From: Alkaliflexus imshenetskii DSM 15055
Lineage (GTDB): Bacteria; Bacteroidota; Bacteroidia; Bacteroidales; Marinilabiliaceae
DNA: 64,000 nucleotides
Assembly: GCF_000517065.1 (NCBI RefSeq)
Contig: NZ_KI912105.1
Span: 416,061-480,060 of the forward strand
Reading direction: 5' to 3'
Under the pieces are notes generated by a model that saw nothing but the letters and a program-made list of their open reading frames with translations, did not search any database and was not told where the DNA came from. Positions 57,555 through 64,000 of the stretch are shown here, in pieces. The translations under genes were made by a program, and so were the position numbers. Numbering within the stretch: position 1 is the first letter of the stretch; each line of letters opens with the position of its first letter.

Positions 57555-57942
57555 ATAAAAGATGCTGTTACCTTCCAGATATAAACGGAAAAAACCAGCG
57601 ACGTTTCCAGTTTAACCAACAGCCTCTCATCAAACAAATCGCTATATTTCTATGATAAGCATGCGAAAACTTTAAATTGTTACTTATTAAATTGTCGCTT
57701 ATTATCTAAACCCTACCATGCGTGCAATAAAAGCGCATGGCGCCTAAAGAACGGTTAGAGCCTTAGTGAACCACTTCATCGAACACAACACATATTCCGT
57801 CAAATTTTTATAAGTAATCTGTTTTTTTGATTATTTTTAATTTTGAAAACAAGCATGTGCGTATACCCATCCAATTTGGGTAGATATACGCACATATACC
57901 ATGTGACACACTCGATATATAGGTAATTGATTATATTTAGAA
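57555..57942. other. Non-coding junction between uvrA and the cassette array
   Basis: About 390 AT-rich bases. A 7-base-pair hairpin, CCATGCG at 57716-57722 with CGCATGG at 57734-57740, lies in the middle. The larger inverted repeat at 57855-57895 is listed separately. No gene and no recognisable attI sequence precede the first cassette core at 57943. Confidence 0.4.
57855..57895. repeat. Imperfect inverted repeat before the first cassette
   Basis: ATGTGCGTATACCCA (57855-57869) pairs with the right arm at 57877-57895, which carries four extra bases, around a 7-base loop. The right arm contains ATATACGCAC, also present in the right arm of the second attC-like site (62496-62504 region). It ends about 48 bases before the first cassette core. 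It may be a worn recombination site or a terminator-like hairpin. Confidence 0.5.
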
Positions 57943-58032
57943 GTTGCCGCCAAGTGTAAGAGACCGAAACGAACAGACAATTTGCTACTTAAAGACAGAA
58001 AAGAAAAAGGATATAATGAACAGCCCACGCAC

Positions 58033-58096
58033 AAAACTGCACATTTGCAAGCTCCGACACACAAGCCGATGCTTCAGCTTGCAAAAGAGCAGTTTT
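58033..58096. repeat. Hairpin in the leader of the RM gene
   Basis: AAAACTGC (58033-58040) pairs with GCAGTTTT (58089-58096), and TTTGCAAGCT (58044-58053) pairs with AGCTTGCAAA (58076-58085). The helices are separated by a symmetric 3-base internal loop and enclose a 22-base loop. Its sequence (CACATTTGCAAG, AAGCC) resembles the structure found just after the gene at 61307-61368. It lies 27 bases before the -7 box, so it is outside the likely transcript. Confidence 0.7.
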
Positions 58097-58122
58097 CTTG
58101 CCAACGCACCGCATGAAATTGA

Positions 58123-58130
58123 TACATTTG
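58123..58130 (+). promoter_or_regulatory. -7 element of the RM gene inside cassette 1
   Basis: TACATTTG fits TAnnTTTG and is 27 bases before the ATG. TTG at 58098-58100 lies 22 bases upstream, a little further than the usual 19. The cassette therefore seems to carry its own promoter. Confidence 0.5.
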
Positions 58131-58157
58131 TAGTTATTTGAAACGGATTTAAAAAAA

Positions 58158-61100
58158 ATGAATTTAGACCAATATATTGACAATATAAACCAAAAGTTCA
58201 AAGCTGGAAATGCGACAGAACATACTTTCCGTGGAGTATTAGAACAACTAATTGAAAGTATTGTACCGACAATCAGAGCAACCAACGAACCGAAAAGACA
58301 GAGTTGTGGAGCACCTGATTACATCTTGACAAAAAAGGATATTCCAGTTGGATTTATTGAAGCAAAAGATATTGGCGACAAAGACCTTGAAGGTGCGAAG
58401 AAAACAGGAAATAAAGAACAATTCGACAGATACAAAGCATCGTTGAATAATTTGATTTTCACCGACTATCTCGACTTTCACTTATACCGTGAAGGTCAAT
58501 TTGTAACCAAAATTGCAATTGGAGAAGTAACGGAAAAAGGGATAAAACCAATAACAGAGAATTTCGAGCGATTTGAAAACCTGATTAAAGATTTTTGCAC
58601 CCACATTGGGCAAACAATAAAAAGCAGTAAAAAACTTGCCGAAATGATGGCGGGCAAAGCCCGCCTTCTTTCTGAGGTTATTGAAAAAGCATTGACAAGC
58701 GATGAAAACAACAGCGAAGACAGTACGCTGAAAGACCAAATGCACGCTTTTAAACAAATTCTGATACACGATATTACACCCAAAGGATTTGCCGATGTGT
58801 ACGCTCAAACCATAGCTTACGGAATGTTTGCTGCACGTTCACACGATGCCACTTTGCCAACCTTTAGCCGACAGGAAGCCTACGAACTAATACCAAAATC
58901 AAATCCATTCCTTAAAAAACTGTTTGGATATATTGCTGGTTTAGAAGTTGACGACCGTATAAAGTGGATTGTTGATGATTTGGTAAATATTTTTATTGCA
59001 TGCAACGTAGAAGAAATTTTGAAAAACTACGGCAAAAGCACGAAAATGGAAGACCCGATAATCCATTTTTACGAAACATTCCTGAGCGAGTATGACCCCA
59101 AATTGCGTAAAGCCCGTGGCGTGTGGTACACGCCAGCACCAGTAGTAAACTTTATAGTACGTGCCGTCGACGATATTCTAAAAACCGAATTCGATTTACC
59201 CCAAGGATTAGCCGACACCAGCAAAACCATCATAAAAGTTGATGCACAGGGCAAAAAGATTGACCAAGAAGTACACCGGGTTCAAATACTCGACCCTGCC
59301 ACCGGTACAGGCACATTCTTAGCCGAAGTTGTAAAGCTTATTCATAAAAAGTTTGAAGGACAGCAAGGCATTTGGAGTAATTATGTAGAAACGCATTTAC
59401 TGCCTCGTCTCAATGGTTTTGAGTTGCTAATGGCAAGCTATGCAATGGCACATTTAAAATTAGATTTGCTTTTAACCGAAACTGGCTACAAACCAACCAA
59501 AGACCAGCGGTTTAGAGTTTATCTTACCAATAGTTTAGAAGAAAGCCACCCCGACACAGGAACGTTATTTGCCAATTGGTTAAGCACCGAAGCAAATGAA
59601 GCAAATCACATTAAACGTGATACGCCTGTAATGTGTGTAATTGGAAATCCACCATACAGCGTAAGTAGTAGTAATAAAAGCGAATGGATTGAAAAACTAA
59701 CATCTGATTATAAGAAAGATTTAAACGAAAGAAACATACAACCACTTTCTGATGACTACATAAAATTTATTCGATTTGGACAGCATTTTATAGATAAAAA
59801 CGGCAGTGGCATTTTGGCTTACATTTCTAATAATAGCTTTATTGATGGCACTATACATAGGCAAATGCGAAAACATTTGTTGGAGAGTTTTGACAAGCTT
59901 TATATTATTGATTTGCACGGCAATTCAAAAAAACAAGAAGTTTGCAATGACGGCTCAAAAGATGAAAATGTCTTTGACATTATGCAAGGTGTTTCAATTA
60001 ATATTTTCGTTAAAACGACAAAGAAAAAAAGTAATGAAATTGGCACCGTATTTCATTTTGATTTACAAGGAAAAAGAGAAAACAAGTATGATTTTTTAAG
60101 AGACAAGTCTCTCTCAAATATTGAATGGAATAATTTAAAGTTGAAAAGCCCAATATATATATTCAAACCGCAAGATTCTAGATTATTAGAATTATACAAT
60201 ATGGGAATAAATATTGAGAGTTTATTTGTAATTAATGCAACTGGTGTAAAAACAGAAAGAGACAATTTTACAATTCAATTTAATTCAAAAGAAATTGATT
60301 CAATAATCATTGATTTAAAGAATTTGGAAGTTGGTGATATTAGAAAAAAATATAGTCTTACAAAAGATGGAAGAGATTGGCAATTGTCTTTTGCAAAGAA
60401 AGATATTATCAATAATAAATTTCTAATAACAAAAATTCAGTACAGACCTTTTGATTATAGATTTACTGCATATACGGGGATTACAAAAGGGTTCATGGCT
60501 TATCCTCGTGAAAAGATTATGACACATTTGGTTAAGGATAATTTTGCATTTGTTACTACAAGATTGAATCGTGGGTTAAGTCAAGGATATAATTTTATTT
60601 CAAGAAATATTCTTGATTTGCATCTATTAGATAGTGCAGCAGATTCTTTACAAAGTATGCCTCTCTATTTGTACCCAGAAACCAACGGACAACAAGCCAT
60701 CGGGCAAACTTCAGAAAGAACGCCAAACCTAAATACGGAAATTGTAAAGCAAATAGCTGAGAAGTTAGGTTTAACTTTTACCAACGAAAAAGAAACCACC
60801 AAAGACACGTTTGCCCCGATTGATATTTTGGATTACATCTATGCTGTTTTGCATTCGCCAACTTACCGAGAAAAATACAAGGAATTTTTAAAAATAGATT
60901 TTCCGAGAGTGCCATATCCAAAAGACAAAGACACCTTCTGGCAATTGGTAAAACTTGGCGGTGAAATTCGGCAAATACATTTATTGGAAAGCCCAACGGT
61001 AGAAAAATATATTACTCAATACCCGATTGATGGTAATAACGTTGTCAGTAAACCAAATTATCAAAACGATAAAGTTTACATCAATGACACGCAGTATTTT

Positions 61101-61286
61101 GATAATGTTCCCGAAACAGCTTGGAATTTCTACATTGGCGGCTATCAACCAGCCCAAAAGTGGCTCAAAGACCGAAAAGAACGGAAACTGGAATTTGATG
61201 ATATTTTGCACTATCAGAAAATAATTGTTGCACTTTCGGAAACCGATAGGTTAATGAAAGAGATTGATAAAATTGAAATTGAATGA
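58158..61286 (+). CDS. Single-chain restriction-modification enzyme (type ISP/IIG-like)
   Basis: 1042 residues. The N-terminal nuclease region has a PD-(D/E)xK motif: D54 in GAPDYILTK and E68-A-K70 in GFIEAKDIG. An N6-adenine methyltransferase of gamma type follows: motif X near Y324 (WYTPAPVVNFIV), motif I near D379 (ILDPATGTGTFLAEV) and the catalytic NPPY at 497-500. The last 450 residues should be the target-recognition part, as in LlaBIII-like proteins. The helicase/translocase domain of true type ISP enzymes is not visible between nuclease and methylase, so the layout is closer to type IIG. It restricts foreign DNA and protects its own by methylation. It is more AT-rich than the core genes and lies in a cassette. 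Confidence 0.85.
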   Translation: MNLDQYIDNINQKFKAGNATEHTFRGVLEQLIESIVPTIRATNEPKRQSCGAPDYILTKKDIPVGFIEAKDIGDKDLEGAKKTGNKEQFDRYKASLNNLIFTDYLDFHLYREGQFVTKIAIGEVTEKGIKPITENFERFENLIKDFCTHIGQTIKSSKKLAEMMAGKARLLSEVIEKALTSDENNSEDSTLKDQMHAFKQILIHDITPKGFADVYAQTIAYGMFAARSHDATLPTFSRQEAYELIPKSNPFLKKLFGYIAGLEVDDRIKWIVDDLVNIFIACNVEEILKNYGKSTKMEDPIIHFYETFLSEYDPKLRKARGVWYTPAPVVNFIVRAVDDILKTEFDLPQGLADTSKTIIKVDAQGKKIDQEVHRVQILDPATGTGTFLAEVVKLIHKKFEGQQGIWSNYVETHLLPRLNGFELLMASYAMAHLKLDLLLTETGYKPTKDQRFRVYLTNSLEESHPDTGTLFANWLSTEANEANHIKRDTPVMCVIGNPPYSVSSSNKSEWIEKLTSDYKKDLNERNIQPLSDDYIKFIRFGQHFIDKNGSGILAYISNNSFIDGTIHRQMRKHLLESFDKLYIIDLHGNSKKQEVCNDGSKDENVFDIMQGVSINIFVKTTKKKSNEIGTVFHFDLQGKRENKYDFLRDKSLSNIEWNNLKLKSPIYIFKPQDSRLLELYNMGINIESLFVINATGVKTERDNFTIQFNSKEIDSIIIDLKNLEVGDIRKKYSLTKDGRDWQLSFAKKDIINNKFLITKIQYRPFDYRFTAYTGITKGFMAYPREKIMTHLVKDNFAFVTTRLNRGLSQGYNFISRNILDLHLLDSAADSLQSMPLYLYPETNGQQAIGQTSERTPNLNTEIVKQIAEKLGLTFTNEKETTKDTFAPIDILDYIYAVLHSPTYREKYKEFLKIDFPRVPYPKDKDTFWQLVKLGGEIRQIHLLESPTVEKYITQYPIDGNNVVSKPNYQNDKVYINDTQYFDNVPETAWNFYIGGYQPAQKWLKDRKERKLEFDDILHYQKIIVALSETDRLMKEIDKIEIE

Positions 61287-61306
61287 AAAGCCCCCGCTTC
61301 ACAGCC

Positions 61307-61368
61307 ACACACATTGCCAAGTCGCTCAAAAAGCCAACCGCACGACCAAAACTTGTCAATAAGTGTGT
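61307..61368. repeat. Hairpin after the RM gene
   Basis: ACACAC (61307-61312), ATTG and CAAGT (to 61322) pair with ACTTG, CAAT and GTGTGT at 61351-61368, with one mismatch and a two-base bulge; the loop is 28 bases. It begins 20 bases after the stop codon. Arms and loop resemble the hairpin at 58033-58096 (CACATTGCCAAG, AAAAAGCC). A further small stem, CTGTCT (61369-61374) with AGACAG (61386-61391), follows. It could be the gene's terminator or an element shared by such cassettes. Confidence 0.65.
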
Positions 61369-61440
61369 CTGTCTCAACTCACGGCAGACAGAAACGAAGT
61401 AGCAATTTGAAAGAAAAATGATATAAAACAATGAACACCA

Positions 61441-61574
61441 GGCGGCAACATCATATATAAAATATTGGGGGTCTGGTGCTTACATTGACTTTTGTGCTCC
61501 GCATAAATTTCTGTGTCGGCCGATAATTCTGACTCCCGAAGCCCCCAACATTTCATATATGTGACCGTTAGTGG
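61441..61574 (+). repeat. attC-like recombination site 1
   Basis: A 134-base imperfect palindrome. The outer core GGCGGCAAC is followed by a left arm to 61471; the right arm (61542-61569) ends in the GTT core and is three bases longer, as with the extrahelical bases of attC. Arm ends read AACATCATATATAAAA and TTTCATATATGTGACCGTT. The 70-base middle is only partly palindromic. The arms are almost the same as those of the site at 62382-62514, whereas the outer cores differ, as expected of attC sites from different cassettes. The core keeps GTT/AAC but not the RRRY part of the classical consensus. Confidence 0.65.
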
Positions 61575-62506
61575 TAATTGACGAACTGAAACAGAAATAC
61601 TTAGCCTTAAAATACTTTTTTTTGGTTCGTGAAGTGGTTAAAAATTTTCTGGTTTCTGTTTCCTTCGAGAGATTTGAAAAGGTTGAATTTTAGCGTTTTG
61701 AAATGATTAAGAAAACTTGATTATCGGAAAACTGAAATGACAACGAAAATTCTTACAAGGAAATGAAAGTCCTGAAAAAGATTGAGCGTGGAGAAAATTG
61801 TATTAACGGACAACAATTATTCAGGCGGAAAAATTCATTGAAAGCTAGTGTTTAACGGAAATAAGAATTTAAAGTGGCTTGATTTGCTTCGCTCAGAAAC
61901 TCTTTGACGGTCAGAAAATGGATTTCTTCTCAGATAATAAGGATTTTAACGCTCTGAAATTTTATAAATCATGAAGTTTTTCAAGAGTAGCTACAAGGAT
62001 TTGGGAAATGACGATTTTGGAGAACTGATTATTATCAAAGTCGCTGAAATTAAGTTTTATAACATTGAAAAATACATTCGGAAAGAAATTTTGGTTGTCT
62101 GGCTCTGAAAATTTTGAGAAACGACAACGCAAATTTTTAACGAACGACAATAATGACAGCCCGAAGAATTTGTAAATCGAGAAAACGTAACGAGATTTGA
62201 TTAGAACTGAAATTTGAAATAGGAGAGAGTAGCAAAAAAAATGCAATGATTGATTTTTGAGAAATGACTGAAATTAAGTTCCGTTCCGACAGACATAATT
62301 TAGGACAACGAAGACACTGATTATTAAAGAAATTTTCTAATTTTAAGAGTTGATTTTTACAAACGGAAAGAAATCAACTAACCACTAACATCGTATATAA
62401 AACATTGGGGGTTAAGAGTTTGGAAGAAGCGTTCTGCCCCGCACCAACTTTTGTAACGGTAGACAATGATGACACCCGCAAACCCCAACGTTTCATATAC
62501 GCACCG
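61568..62506 (+). mobile_element. Integron-like cassette 2, without a recognisable gene
   Basis: Begins with the core GTTAGTGGT (61567-61575), which is exactly complementary to ACCACTAAC (62381-62389) at the start of its own attC-like site. The 800 bases between hold no ORF with a coding look. They are AT-rich and contain loosely repeated phrases such as GAAATGAC and CTGAAATTAAGTT (for example near 62045 and 62266). It may be a decayed gene with many frameshifts, or a cassette that makes an RNA. Confidence 0.6.
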
Positions 62507-62514
62507 TTATGGGG
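62382..62514 (+). repeat. attC-like recombination site 2
   Basis: A 133-base imperfect palindrome, one base shorter than site 1. Outer core CCACTAAC (62382-62389), left arm to 62413, right arm 62481-62508, closing core GTTATGGGG (62506-62514). Arms pair as AACATCGTATAT...CATTGGGG with CCCCAACG...ATATACGCACCGTT, with two extra bases in the right arm near the core. The middle (62414-62480) shares only pieces with site 1 (ACTTTTGT; GAYAATNMTGAC). The predicted partner for GTTATGGGG, a CCCCATAAC, would lie beyond the group II intron, outside this window. Confidence 0.65.
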
Positions 62515-62548
62515 TATTTTAAACGAAGCTCTTACAACAAATAAAATT

Positions 62549-63691
62549 ATGAATAAATTATTTAAGCTTTTTTTAGGATTTTTTCTACTCTTGTTTTTAG
62601 GAATAATCGGAGTTGTTGGATTTTTAAAACCCTCTAAAGACTCAAGTTTTTTATTAACATATGATTTAATCATTTTAATAATAGTCTTTTTGATATTATT
62701 GTTAACTATTTTGACAATCGTATTAACAAAACGTAAAATTGTAGTAGCAGCACTTTTGATTACTTTGTTATTAGTTCTTTCGTTTTTTGCTTATATGACT
62801 TTACAAGAATCTAATAAGGAGCAAACAAAGCCAGATGAAATATTAGCAAATTCGAAAAATGAGAAAGAAGTGAAGACTAAAAAAACTATTAAATTATCAA
62901 ATAGTCACAAAACAAAAATCAACTGTATAGAATCTTCATACAATGAAACAATTAAGGACTTAGCTTTAGATACTTTATCAATTCTTGAACAGGACTTCCA
63001 AAATATTTTTGGTAAATGTATTCTTGAAAATGATTATGTAGAAATTAAGTTTTCAAGAGAGAATGTTCTATATAAAGAATCACTACCTGTTGTTGAAATT
63101 AAAAATTTCGGAATATTAATGGATTCCCTAAAAACTGGCTTTAATGGTTTAGATACCAATACTGTTAGGTTTATTAAAAATGATTCTATTGCCTCATATA
63201 ATTTAACATTTAGAGATGGTAGTAAAACTGAATTGACCTGGAGTACAAAAGACCATTGGGGATTCTATGAATTTATTAGTTACTTGATAGATTATGATTG
63301 TTTTTTGTTCCATCAGGTAGACCATGGATATGGAGAGGTCTTGATTTCATTAAAAGATGGAGTAAAATTGCATTTTGTCCCTACTTTTTCTCCAGAGAAA
63401 AACAGATTTTTTATGATTAATTCAGAATTTGGATATGCAGATGAGTATTTTATATCTTTAAAAGTTGGAGAATCTCCATTTGCTCCTGAGATTAATATTA
63501 ACACATCGTATTTTCCATCATTTGAAAATGGAAAACATGCTCGAATTGGAGTTAACAATCCAATATGGCTAAATGACACTGAATTTGCTTTCGAATTTTA
63601 TAAACTAATGCGGTATTCTTCACAAACAAGGAATGATACTTTGTATTATGACAAAATTAACGTGATAGGAAAAATCAAGTCGAGTAGGTAA
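62549..63691 (+). CDS. Membrane-anchored protein of unknown family, 3' end interrupted
   Basis: 380 residues from the ATG at 62549; a reading frame continuing upstream to 62405 runs through the attC-like site and is not the gene. Three hydrophobic segments (about residues 4-25, 32-58 and 62-83) are followed by a soluble domain of about 290 residues with alternating strands. I do not recognise the family. The last codons are supplied by the 3' end of an antisense group II intron: gene sequence ends at 63678, and the residues SSR before the stop come from the intron. The original C-terminus lies beyond the intron, off the window. Since the intron is antisense, splicing cannot repair this mRNA. 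It is the gene of cassette 3. Confidence 0.65.
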   Translation: MNKLFKLFLGFFLLLFLGIIGVVGFLKPSKDSSFLLTYDLIILIIVFLILLLTILTIVLTKRKIVVAALLITLLLVLSFFAYMTLQESNKEQTKPDEILANSKNEKEVKTKKTIKLSNSHKTKINCIESSYNETIKDLALDTLSILEQDFQNIFGKCILENDYVEIKFSRENVLYKESLPVVEIKNFGILMDSLKTGFNGLDTNTVRFIKNDSIASYNLTFRDGSKTELTWSTKDHWGFYEFISYLIDYDCFLFHQVDHGYGEVLISLKDGVKLHFVPTFSPEKNRFFMINSEFGYADEYFISLKVGESPFAPEININTSYFPSFENGKHARIGVNNPIWLNDTEFAFEFYKLMRYSSQTRNDTLYYDKINVIGKIKSSR

Positions 63692-63720
63692 AGGGGAATC
63701 TCACCCCTAAACCTCTCACA

Positions 63721-63754
63721 GAACCGTACGTGACAGTCTCCCGTCATACGGCTC
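63721..63754 (-). ncRNA. Group II intron domain V
   Basis: A 34-base hairpin with the catalytic AGC near its 5' end (GAGCCGTAT), a GAGA tetraloop closed by an upper helix (GACGG with CTGTC) and the complementary ACGTACGGTTC. Length and both helices agree with the domain V consensus, the active site of the ribozyme. Confidence 0.92.
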
Positions 63755-63784
63755 TTCCCGCCCAAGTCGCTATGGACGAAAACC

Positions 63785-64000
63785 CTACTGCCAATGCACA
63801 AACGTGTTAGGATACTGTCTGGCTACATTGCACAGCCATCTAAAAGCATGTGTTTTGATTTTCTTCCTGAACCTTCGGTATTTGTTCCTTACCCACATCA
63901 TAAGACGAAAATTTAGAACCCTGAAAACCTTGCGCATCTCGGAAAACCTGAACTTCCCATAGTAATTTATCCAGCCTCGTATCTTGGGCTCAAGCAGTAT
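63785..64000 (-). CDS. ltrA: Group II intron reverse transcriptase/maturase, C-terminal fragment
   Basis: 71 codons are visible from the window edge to a TAG at 63785-63787; the N-terminus and reverse-transcriptase core lie outside. The translation contains the maturase (GIIM) signature PKIRGWINYYGKF, then basic helices (VRNKYRRFRKKIK) and the usual end PNTFVHWQ. No HNH endonuclease follows. The protein helps the intron RNA fold and, in its complete form, copies it into new sites. The stop lies 30 bases before domain V. Confidence 0.92.
   Translation of the reverse strand: MLLEPKIRGWINYYGKFRFSEMRKVFRVLNFRLMMWVRNKYRRFRKKIKTHAFRWLCNVARQYPNTFVHWQ

Larger units (their letters stand above)
57943..61567 (+). 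mobile_element. Integron-like cassette 1 with RM gene
   Basis: The stretch begins with GTTGCCGCC (57943-57951) and ends with an attC-like palindrome that starts with the exact complement GGCGGCAAC (61441-61449) and closes at the next GTT core (61567). In integrons the first bases of a cassette come from its own attC, so this complementarity is the sign of a circular cassette inserted at GTT. It carries a restriction-modification gene in the usual cassette orientation, its own -7 box, and a hairpin at each side of the gene. At 3.6 kb it is large for a cassette. No integrase is visible in this window. Confidence 0.65.
63679..64000 (-). mobile_element. Group II intron, 3' part (5' part outside window)
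   Basis: On the minus strand the order is maturase C-terminus, then domain V (63754-63721), domain VI (about 63720-63680) and the intron end ACTCGAC at 63679. The last two bases are AC, as usual for group II introns. The 3' exon begins with TTGATTTTTCC, the antisense of the gene in cassette 3. The intron is opposite to the cassettes. This is the orientation known for group IIC introns at attC sites, but the class cannot be fixed from the fragment. Confidence 0.9.

Noticed and set aside
58158..61286. Helicase domain of a true type ISP enzyme
   Set aside because: No Walker A or DEAD motif was found between the nuclease and methylase parts.
61441..62514. IS200/IS605-type or REP ends as the explanation for the palindromes
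   Set aside because: No transposase lies between them, and the nine-base pairing between unit start and following palindrome fits cassette insertion better; not fully excluded.
62405..62548. Longer N-terminus for the cassette 3 gene
   Set aside because: It would translate the attC-like site; the ATG at 62549 starts the natural hydrophobic N-terminus.
57555..64000. Integrase or transposase gene in the cassette region
   Set aside because: None of the reading frames in this part shows tyrosine-recombinase or transposase motifs; only the intron's maturase is present.

Overview
The window comes from a chromosome of the Bacteroidota, probably an anaerobic or microaerobic member of the Bacteroidales/Marinilabiliales type. 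The genes that show this are a hybrid two-component kinase ending in an AraC domain, a split LysO lysine exporter, a VTC/DUF4956 operon, PPK2, a secreted alpha-2-macroglobulin, a TonB-dependent receptor and a TGS-fused nucleoside kinase. Promoters of the Bacteroidota form (TTTG, 19 bases, TAnnTTTG) can be read directly upstream of several genes. No tRNA, rRNA or CRISPR array was seen.

Layout. 1-9.3 kb: OsmC-like protein (partial), an acetyltransferase, a LuxR-type response regulator, an aminotransferase, hflK-hflC and a fused trehalose-6-phosphate synthase/phosphatase. 9.3-18.9 kb: a GH15 glucoamylase or trehalase divergent from the trehalose gene, then a secreted TPR protein and a very large alpha-2-macroglobulin. 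18.9-24.5 kb: one operon for TonB-dependent uptake (receptor, lipoprotein binding protein, FecCD permease, ATPase, methyltransferase). 25-27.5 kb: an operon of HlyD-like adaptor, VTC-domain polymerase and DUF4956 membrane protein. 27.5-29 kb: folate genes (FolM-like reductase, FolB, FolK). 29.4-38.3 kb: a hybrid histidine kinase without a large sensor, exported peroxiredoxin, free-methionine-sulfoxide reductase, ECF sigma factor, Cys/Met-type PLP enzyme, PPK2 and split LysO. 38.4-57.5 kb: an almost wholly minus-strand housekeeping block (AGCS symporter, glycosyltransferase, APC permease, Tex, DEAD-box helicase, RlmI-like methyltransferase, 3'-5' exonuclease, DUF5063, RecQ, SSB, nucleoside kinase, DUF805, UvrA).

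The accessory part is 57.9-64.0 kb, and it is the most interesting region. It is more AT-rich than the rest and reads as an integron-like array of three head-to-tail cassettes. Two 133-134 base imperfect palindromes with nearly identical arms (61441-61574 and 62382-62514) behave like attC recombination sites. The first nine bases of each complete cassette are exactly complementary to the first nine bases of the palindrome that ends it (57943-57951 with 61441-61449; 61567-61575 with 62381-62389). That is the rule expected when a circular cassette has been inserted at a GTT core. Cassette 1 carries a 1042-residue single-chain restriction-modification enzyme with its own promoter-like element and flanking hairpins. 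Cassette 2 has no credible gene. Cassette 3 carries a membrane-anchored protein of unknown family whose 3' end is interrupted by an antisense group II intron; the intron's domain V, domain VI and maturase C-terminus can be read at the window edge. No integrase is visible in the window, and the cores fit the classical GTTRRRY only in the GTT.

Themes that connect the genes: compatible-solute and glucan metabolism (Tps/Tpp with GH15), polyphosphate-like chemistry (VTC-domain protein and PPK2), oxidative-damage defence (OsmC, peroxiredoxin, fRMsr) and nucleic-acid maintenance (UvrA, SSB, RecQ, Tex, helicase).
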